In this document: one piece after another, positions 1 through 6,918 of the stretch
Numbering within the stretch: position 1 is the stretch's first letter
Layout: each line of letters opens with the position of its first letter
NCBI GenBank assembly: GCA_003573635.1
Contig: QUTJ01031475.1
Span: forward strand, 1 to 12,013
Length of the DNA stretch: 12,013 bases
Source of the DNA: Goniomonas avonlea
Taxonomy: Eukaryota; Cryptophyceae; Goniomonadida; Goniomonadaceae
Reading direction: 5' to 3'
Made by a program: the position numbers and the translations under genes
The notes under the pieces: model-generated
What the model was told of the DNA's origin: nothing
The model's database searches: none
The model's input: only the letters and a program-made list of their open reading frames with translations

Positions 1-286
1 GCGGCCGAATGTTGGTCGTGTCCGACCCCCTGCAACAGTCCTTCCCGGGAGACGTGCTGATGCCACGGTCCTTCCTGATAACTTTCCGGGACAAAAACTG
101 TCCTTCCTGTTCACTCCCCTGTGCAATTGTCCTTCCTGTTCACTCCCCTGTGCAATTGTCCTTCCTGAGAACGTCCTTGCGTCCCATCCTTCCACCGCTC
201 TCAGGCTCAGTGACAACTGTCCTTCTCGATGACTTCACGGTACAAAAACTGTCCTGAAAACATCCTTGTCCCATCCCAGGCTCAGG
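1..286. repeat. Degenerate minisatellite built on GTCCTTCCTG, in an intron of the large minus-strand gene
   Basis: A 29-bp unit is repeated at 99-127 and 128-156 with a partial third copy from 157. The core GTCCTT also recurs in weaker form at about 39, 69, 173 and 219. A second layer exists: the order ACAAAAACTGTCC, then TCCTTG, TCCCATCC and CAGGCTCAG appears at about 91-205 and again, shortened, at 242-285. The tract begins just past the donor GTGCGTGT at 297-290 on the minus strand, so it is most likely intronic. Confidence 0.7.
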
Positions 287-297
287 GAGACACGCAC

Positions 298-1564
298 CGC
301 ATCTACCAGCCCCTGCACCGCCGGCACTCCAAGCGCCGGCACCAGTCGCTGACAGGCGAAAAGGTCGAGGACCAGCGGGACCCGCACATACGGGGCCGTC
401 AAAAATGAAAGGAGCAGCTCGCTGTCCGCCGGGCGGAGCCGAGAGCAGAAGGAGGGCAGGCTGGGTGTCGGGATGTGCAGCACGTCTTCCTCGTCCTCAA
501 CCGGCTTGCCCACCCAACTGCCGAGGAGCGCGGTGAGTGCGTGATCTCACAACCAACTCCCAATGGATCTCCGAATATCCCGATCCTTGAGGACAGTATG
601 CTGTGGGCGGAAGTCCGTCACCGCTTCGAGCTCACAGGCCCCTCGTCTCGAATGACAAAGGATCGGTCTCCAATAGCGTGAGGACTCCATGAAAAGGTCT
701 ACTCATAACAACGTTTTGCACTCAGCTCGCTAGCGCAGAACTGAGAAAAATCACACGAAGGATCCAAGTGAAGCCGCTGCAATTGCCGCACACCCTCACA
801 CGCCACGACACCCCAAGATCCCTCTTTCTCTCCGCCTCTGTCGCTCTGGCTTTCACCAATTCACCGGGCCCCGGGTCTCGATCATGGATGATGAGAGCAA
901 AGCAAGCCGCGGATGTGCGTCATTGTTCAACATACCTGCTCGCATCGGCCCCACCTACAGAACGCACAGTGGGCGCCGTAGCCACCAACACTTGCCCAAA
1001 CGCTCTCACAGTGTATCCACCACCCTCCTGCGCATTGGGCATTGGTCAGTTTTCTGCTGTGCTCTCGTCAAACAACAACAAAAAAAACAACACCACCACC
1101 GCCAACACCAACATCAACACCAATACCACCAAACACCACCAACATGGGAAACTCTCTCTGGCGTCGACAAAACTCACGGCAGCAACCAATCAGCAGACCA
1201 ACGAGCAGTGACAGCACAAACGCAGGACGCCCGACGCACAACAACGACAGCAGCAACACTGGAAACTCTCGCACCGCCGCCCAAGTCAGTCTCGCGTCGA
1301 CGAAGCTCCACCTCCCGACAGGAGGAAGGGCCGGGTCTGAGTACCCTCTCAGCATGAAGTTTAACGCGAATACAATATCGCGGAGATACTCAAATTCGGG
1401 ATAACTCTCGAGCACTTCGGGGCGCGCCCCGGTTATGAGGCGAGCAAGGTGGTCCGGCTGCGGAAGCTGCGCGAAACGCGGTCAGCACTGCCAACGGAGA
1501 AGCAGAGGAGTTGAAGGTCGCATTGCGGCGGGTGCGCGAGATGGCGTGTGTGTGTGTGTGTGTT

Positions 1565-1600
<36 letters not shown>

Positions 1601-4600
1601 GAGGTTGAACTTGATTGCGCCATTTGGTGTTCTTCCCAGGTTGCCACTGGTTTTGTGCTGAGTTCCGCGGCTTTGCTCGGGATCCCTTCTACCGTGGTTC
1701 TGCGGGTGCTACGCAACTGCTCAGGGTGTTGGAATACTCTCTCGCTCGCTCTCTCTCTCACACACACCTCACACCCCCCCCTCTGTTGCTCGCTCGCTCT
1801 CACAATCACTGTACACCCCCCCTCCCCGTCTCCGTTCTGCAAAAGCTGTCATGCACTGACCGGCTCGTCTTGCACTGGGAACCCGATTGCCCAACACAAC
1901 TGCTGCAGCAGGTCTCCCTCGGGTCCGAGCCGCATCCCATTCGCGAAGGAGAACACCAAGCGGTTATCTGGTACAGCGGCTCTCTGCGCATAGAGATAGT
2001 CCAAGACCCTCAGTCGAAGCGCTGACAGACTCGGGCAGAACACCTGCAACAGTCTTTCATCAATCCATTGGACTGTCTCGAGAGAAACTCAGCGAAGATC
2101 GAAAACCGCCACCACCAATCCACCACCTCGCCACCACCACCGAAACCACCACCACCTCCTCCGAACCCACCGCCACCAACGAACCCACCACCGAATTGTC
2201 AACCGTTTTTGATTGGGCATCTTCTTCCCGACTCGAGGCTGAGAAGCAGCCGGTAAGTCCATCATCTCCGCTCGACGGTGACACATCACGCAGTCTACCA
2301 ACTGTCCGTCCTGACTCTCATCAACCCTAGCGCAGTGGCCACAGACGGACACACATCATGACGGTTAGACACTAGGCTGAAAAAACGACTCAAACGGGAC
2401 GTTCTCGAGAAATGCACAGCCCAAACTGATGTTATATCCCGCACTCCAGCACACTCTCCACCACCTCCCATGATCGCTGCAGCGAGAGAACCTGAGAGGC
2501 GACGTGCGCTACCTGTGCGGTCGAGCACACGCTCGCGATGCGCGCCGCGTCGATTCCATACGGCTTGCCGTCCCACCGGACACTCTTAGGAGCTCTTCCT
2601 GCATAGTGCAGGCACAGCACCGACGGGACGTCGCTGGCTACCACCCGCATCACACTGTCCGCGATCACAGCGATGGCGGCCATCACGATCACGCGCGGGG
2701 CGTCTGAGGCGACGGTTGGGGCGAGGGAGAGGTAGGAGGCGGTGAGGTGGCGGGTGAGCAGACGGAGGAGGAAGAGCACATCACGCTGCGTCTCGTACCT
2801 GGCGCTGAGTGAGCCGGGACATACCACGATAGATACCCTGTGAATACTGCCAAGCGCACCATGGCCCTGAGTGCTGCTCGCAGGCAACGGGAGGACTCAC
2901 CTCATCTGTTGGCAGGCAACGGGAGGACTCACCTCATCTGTTGGCAGGCAACGGGAGGACTCACCTCATCTGTTGGCAGGCAACGGGAGGACTCACCTCA
3001 TCGGCTGCTGCCAGAGACAAGCGTTGCGGTTGGGGTGCCCCAGGGGCAGAGGAGTAGGCACGACGTGCACAAACAAATGCTCCAGTAGTGACGATACGAG
3101 GAAGGCGGAGTGCGGAATGTGATTGCTCTGGTATGACAGCAGCGTGGCGACGTGGTCTGTGTGACGCAAGGCTTGGGTTACCTGCCGAGACCTGGTTACC
3201 TCTTGCAAACCAACCAAATGTTGCCCGGCACGTGATTGGTACCTTCCTGGTGCTGCGGTTGGCCCTCTGCCTAAGCCTTTAGCCTCCTCCCTGCTTTTGC
3301 CCGTGTTGTGTGCACGAGGAGTTGCCTCCCAATAGGACCCAGGAAAATCCTGGAGGAAACGCAAAGGCACACGACCTCACTTGACAGCCACAAATTAACC
3401 CACCAGTCACACCCAAACAGACCATCGCAGTCGCACCTCGCCCAGTGTGCCAGCGACCGCCGGAAGCTTGGTGAGCTCCACCGGGCGAAACAGCGGCGGC
3501 AAGTCACACGGACCGGCCAGTGGCTCCACAGACGATGCAGGTAGGAACCCGTCAAACAGCGGGAAAGCATGGTGGTCACACTCGACAGACAGCGGCGCCT
3601 TGTTGTGCGAGACGGTGTCCAGGAGCTTTTCAAACTCGTCCACTGGTGGCTTTTGTTGCTGCGGAAGCTGTTGTGAAACATGTGCTGTGCAGTGGCGCCA
3701 CCAAATAAGCAGCATCCACACCCACACACACCCACACCCACGTGTGACAAGCCCCCCACCGTGGTTGTGTTGTCTCAGCAGGCGTGCGCGTTTGAGAGAG
3801 CGTGTGCTGGGCGTGAAAAGGTGTGTTTGTGTGCTGTGGTGCGCTGTGCGTGCGTGCACATTTGCGTGCAATGGGTGCTGTGCGCATGTGCATGAGCAAC
3901 CAACCTGCAGCAATCGCTCAAGCAAATTCACAACTGAGTTGATGCCTCGCAGCTGCGCGGAGGTGATCCCAGAATCACTATCAGGCGCTGCGGAATTCGG
4001 CAGTGCAGCTTGTCCCGAATCTGCGGCCAGGCTGCGGGATGCAATGCGGGCCATGGAGAGGACGGTTTCGGAAAGAGGCCCGCGTGCAATTGCGGCAGCG
4101 AGATCCCGAAGCAAAAACGTGCAAACCTCCCAGCGGATAAAGAGAAACAAGTTGTACCAAAGTCTCGAGGAGACTTCAGTCCGTTTGAGGACAAAGAGAA
4201 GGACTTCCGTACAGGCATGGATCATCGATGCGTCCCCACCCAGAGGTGCGGCACGCCATTCACCCACTGGGGATGGGGCAGCAGCATTATCATTATTTAT
4301 GTCAACAAGGGCTTTCGAAGGGAGGAATGGGAGCAAAGACTCATATAACTCTTTTTTGTCGCTGTCACCAGCGGTCGGGAACACCTGTGAGATGATTATG
4401 TTACGGAGACGACCACACGCGACAAGAGAAGACAACCTGAAGCCGAAAGAGGAAAAACCAAAACGCTGTGTCCAACAGGCGGGTGGCCGGTACGTCTTCA
4501 ATCACCAGCAACAGTTTGAACTTCGTATGGGGCGGCTCCTCGCACGAGAACGGGTGATACTCCATGCCGTCGCTGCATGAGTTGCACACAGCAAAGGTGA

Positions 4601-5018
4601 AACCTGACTGTTTACGCTCCACAAGGTAAAGGACAGTTCGACAGCTATCGCCCTCTCCCCACCCACCGGGCAGCAGCGCGAACTCACCAATTCTCAGAGA
4701 AACCATGCGCGACTTGACCATCTGAACGAAATCCAGAAGCTGTCCCTCGTTCCGAGCATGTCTCGGAAGGACGCGGACCAAGTCCACCAGACCCTCAAGC
4801 AGTCTATCAAGGTTCATGATGGAATGCACAAAGTCCTTGTCGCACTGGCGACGAATGCCACCCAAACACTTTTGCAGGATCCTAGCGGTGGCGGCAAGGC
4901 AAGCGCCGGACTGCACACTCGGCTCGAGCAAGTCATCCAGGAAAAGGTCAGCAAAGGCTGTGGTTTTCCATATAGGCTCTTCACCAAGAACATAGCCTGC
5001 TGGTGGCTGCCAGGCCAT
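298..5018 (-). CDS. Very large conserved protein of unknown function, 5' part, 9 exons, runs off left edge
   Basis: Reading on the minus strand, exons are 5018-4437, 4384-3905, 3667-3437, 3181-2997, 2798-2513, 2043-1861, 1466-1275, 1027-936 and 517-298. Together they give 817 codons with phases that match at every junction (phase 0 except two phase 2). An intron starts at 297 and the gene continues outside the window. The ATG at 5018 is the first after an in-frame TAA at 5036-5034. No catalytic motif is recognised. Distinctive blocks are GEFALLPGGWGEGD, FWFFLFRLQVFPT, PRVIVMAAIAVIADSVMRV, YPEFEYLRDIVFALNFML and LLSFLTAPYVRVPLVLDLF. From memory these resemble blocks of very large conserved hypothetical proteins of diverse protists; I could not check this. 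The acceptors at 3182, 2799 and 1028 and the 936 donor were picked for frame and motif continuity and are the least certain. The 5' ends of this gene and the LRR gene face each other across 278 bp. Confidence 0.8.
1066..1138. repeat. CAA/CAC-rich low-complexity tract in an intron
   Basis: Runs of CAA, CAAC and CACCAC on the plus strand lie within the 1028-1274 intron of the minus-strand gene. They open several reading frames on both strands that have only low-complexity composition (H, N, T, Q or V, G, F), which I treat as non-coding. Confidence 0.75.
1546..1600. repeat. (GT)n microsatellite in an intron
   Basis: An almost pure GT dinucleotide run is interrupted once near 1562-1565. It lies in the 1467-1860 intron of the large minus-strand gene and is followed at 1740-1830 by CT- and CA-rich DNA. 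It produces spurious Cys-Val or Thr-His open frames. Confidence 0.9.
2106..2193. repeat. CCACC-rich low-complexity tract in a 469-nt intron
   Basis: The plus strand shows repeated CCACCA and CCACCG triplet blocks (GGTGG on the transcribed strand). The tract sits inside the 2044-2512 intron of the minus-strand gene, the longest intron seen in this window apart from those of the CxxC gene. Proline- or tryptophan-rich frames across it are artefacts of composition. Confidence 0.75.
2880..3002 (-). repeat. 32-bp minisatellite carrying a repeated splice donor and acceptor
   Basis: Three complete 32-bp units lie at 2880-2911, 2912-2943 and 2944-2975, followed by 27 bp of a fourth at 2976-3002, with no differences that I can see. 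On the minus strand the outermost copy contains the end of exon 4 (GATGAG) and its donor GTGAGT. Each inner unit repeats that junction: CAACAG, then ATGAG, then GTGAGT. The array fills most of the 5' half of the 2799-2996 intron. After the last copy the sequence CCTGCGAGCAG looks like a decayed further copy. Confidence 0.9.
3714..3895. repeat. CA/TG-rich intronic DNA
   Basis: CACACCCACACC-type runs at 3714-3742 and GTGCGTG-type runs at 3785-3895 fill most of the 3668-3904 intron of the minus-strand gene. The intron is 237 nt, a multiple of three, and has no stop in the gene's frame, so the frame stays open if it is retained. Confidence 0.7.
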
Positions 5019-5296
5019 CCCACTGACGAGGTCTTACACAACAGAGCCGTCGCAATGCGACCAGTCGGTCCAGTCCAAGCGACGGAGTTCCGATTTTTCC
5101 GAAGAAGATTTTTCCGAGGGTGGATATTCCGAGGGAGATGTTCCGAGCAAACACTTTTTCAAACTTTGGGCCAACCGCTATCTCGGGATTTTTTTAGGAT
5201 TTGTGTTTTTGTGTTTTGTGTTTGGAAGCTTCCCAACCATTGCGGTCAACACCTGTCAAAGGAAATATCCAGTTGCCCCCTTCCGTGAAGCCTCGA
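5019..5296. promoter_or_regulatory. Divergent promoter region with five TTCCGA hexamers
   Basis: This 278-bp gap separates the start codons of the large minus-strand gene and the plus-strand LRR gene. TTCCGA occurs at 5088-5093, 5097-5102, 5112-5117, 5127-5132 and 5141-5146, so the last four are 14-15 bp apart. T-rich stretches follow at 5155-5220, including TTTTTTT at 5189-5195. The hexamers are visible; that they bind a regulator is inference. Confidence 0.5.
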
Positions 5297-6852
5297 ATGC
5301 CGCCGAGCGAGACGGTGCGTTCTCGCGTGTGCCCATCAACGCGCCTGGTCCTTCTTTGCGTGTTTTGTTCCTGCGGCTACAGTGATATTTTTTCCAGTTT
5401 TGTTTCTTCTCTCACTCGTTAGCTCGGATCTGTGATCATTTTCTGTGCTGTCTTTCGCTCGTCGGAAATTCTGCTCACAACGCACCCAGGTGAAAGAGAT
5501 TTCCAGTCGGATCCTGCGAAATGATGCATCATTAGCAGTAGTCGATCTGCAAGGTATTGTTGTCTTCACGTCGCGTGTCCCACAGCTCATTCCATGTGCA
5601 GAGCAAAGCCTTGAAGACGCCGACGTCGCGGTTCTGGTGAAGGCTTTGCACAAAAATTCTGTTGTCTCTGAACTGGATTTGCGGTTCAATTTTTTGGGAC
5701 CTGATACCGGGGAAGCTCTTGGAAAACTTTTATCCTCCAACAGAACTATCAAGCGGCTGCGGCTTCACTGTAAGCCGTGACAACAACGAGTGACACCTCA
5801 TGTAACGCCCGGGCAGCCAACTCACTCGGAGACCAAGGCGTCTCCTACCTTGCACCAGGACTGAATTATTTGGATGTTCTTGATTTGGGGGGTATGTTGC
5901 ATATCTGTCCTGACCTACAGGTTTGTGACACGTCTCCAGCCAACAAGATTACCGGGGAGGGTGCTGAAAAGGTAGCTGCGGTGCTGAATCACACCTCTCT
6001 CTTGCAGATGGATTTGTCAGGTTTGTTGTCTGCATTACCATGCTAGGTATTCACTCTTCCACCAGAAAATAAACTCGGGCAGAAAGGGGCGGCAGCCATC
6101 GGGCGAGCCCTCGCAGAAAACACGGTCCTCCAAGAACTTGACTTGAGCTGTGAGTGAACCAGCCCGCACTGTGCTTCATATTGAGCGACTTTGACAGGGA
6201 ACGAGTTTGGCCCTGAAGGTGCTGACATGATTGCCGCCGGTCTCGGTGCCAACAAGACCTTGCAGACTCTCATTTTGCGAGGTGCGTTCTTGGTGACTGA
6301 GAACTTCACTGACAGTCCCGTGCAGCAAACGGTGTCGGTGACTATGGCACCCCCAAGTTGTCCGAGGCAGTTCGAGCGAACTTGACCTTGCGAACCCTGG
6401 ATCTGGAAGGTATTCAGTTTTCTGAGCGTTTCTTCTGCCTTGGCTGCAGTTCTGATGTGCCGCACAGGTAACATGATCACTGCGGATGGTGCGGACATAA
6501 TGCAAGCGGCCCGAGTACTGAACAACACGCTGGTGACCCTCAAAATTGGAAGTGAGTCACCTGTCTTTTCTGCTAGTCTGGATTAGGTATCGATTTTGCA
6601 GGTGCAGTGTCTCACGAACTGTCTCACGAATGCGTGAGAAAATCATCATGCAGATTCATAGACAAACAGAAATACTCGAGTAAAAAGGTTGGTAGGCTCT
6701 CTTTGAAACAAATTCCCGGGCAACGGACGCCCTCGACCGACAACGGAAGAGGACGACAATGGCTGAACCCTCGATCGCTGACGCTACAGCAGCCTACAGC
6801 GCTCCACGTTCGATTTCTGACGCATTTCAATGTAGCGACGACAGAACCGTGA
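5297..6852 (+). CDS. Leucine-rich-repeat protein (ribonuclease-inhibitor/NLR-type repeats), about 10 exons
   Basis: Exons are 5297-5314, 5490-5553, 5602-5769, 5817-5891, 5940-6020, 6066-6149, 6198-6281, 6326-6409, 6468-6551 and 6602-6852. After a short start (MPPSET) and a lead-in with VVDLQ, eight repeats begin at residues 28, 56, 84, 109, 136, 164, 192 and 220. Each follows LxxLxLxxNxxxxxGaxxLaxxL, for example NKLGQKGAAAIG and NEFGPEGADMIAAGL. Most are 28 residues; the third is 25 and the fourth 27. Such repeats form a curved protein-binding scaffold, and no effector domain (NACHT, kinase, F-box) is visible. All introns from 5554 onward are phase 1 and are 44-58 nt long. No in-frame ATG precedes the lead-in, so I added the ATG at 5297 through a 175-nt phase-0 intron. 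The last exon is low-confidence: it has 83 open codons but no recognisable repeat, and the gene may end earlier. Confidence 0.85.
6610..6639 (+). repeat. 12-bp tandem repeat overlapping a 7-bp stem hairpin
   Basis: TCTCACGAA occurs at 6610-6618 and 6622-6630, 12 bp apart. The second copy forms a perfect inverted repeat: TCTCACG (6622-6628), loop AATG, CGTGAGA (6633-6639). It lies just past the last splice acceptor of the LRR gene, in the part where coding status is doubtful. Confidence 0.5.
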
Positions 6853-6918
6853 TAGTGCACTGCTCGGGGTTTGAAGCATATGATCTAATATTCAACGACA
6901 GAACTCGCTTCTGAGAAA
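6853..6918. other. Short gap between the LRR gene and the CxxC gene
   Basis: Only 66 bp separate the TGA at 6850-6852 (followed at once by TAG) from the ATG at 6919, if the long last exon of the LRR gene is real. Nothing else is recognised apart from AT-rich DNA around 6878-6895 (CATATGATCTAATATT), which could be an initiator for the downstream gene. Confidence 0.4.

Noticed and set aside
768-1404. Several overlapping plus-strand frames of 120-157 codons
   Set aside because: They derive from CAA/CAC-rich intronic DNA and have low-complexity His, Asn and Thr composition.
1390-1993. Open frames on both strands across the GT microsatellite
   Set aside because: They exist because (GT)n has no stop codons; the protein is Val-Cys or Thr-His repeats.
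2880-3002. CRISPR-like array of 32-bp repeats
   Set aside because: The units are directly adjacent with no spacers, and the context is a eukaryotic intron.
3182-3352. A possible extra exon of the large gene (acceptor near 3353, frame DFPGSYWEATP)
   Set aside because: The frame is open and phase-compatible, but the translation is Gly, Arg and Ala-rich with no resemblance to the flanking blocks. A single intron to 3182 gives a smoother protein.
3447-4580. A 377-codon open frame on the plus strand
   Set aside because: It is antisense to exons 1-3 of the large minus-strand gene, is rich in Arg, Ser, Cys and Thr, runs through two introns and shows no motif. The minus-strand frame has conserved-looking protein and good splice sites.
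6043-6543. A 166-codon minus-strand frame
   Set aside because: It is the antisense shadow of the LRR exons, whose repeat pattern and splice phases are clear on the plus strand.
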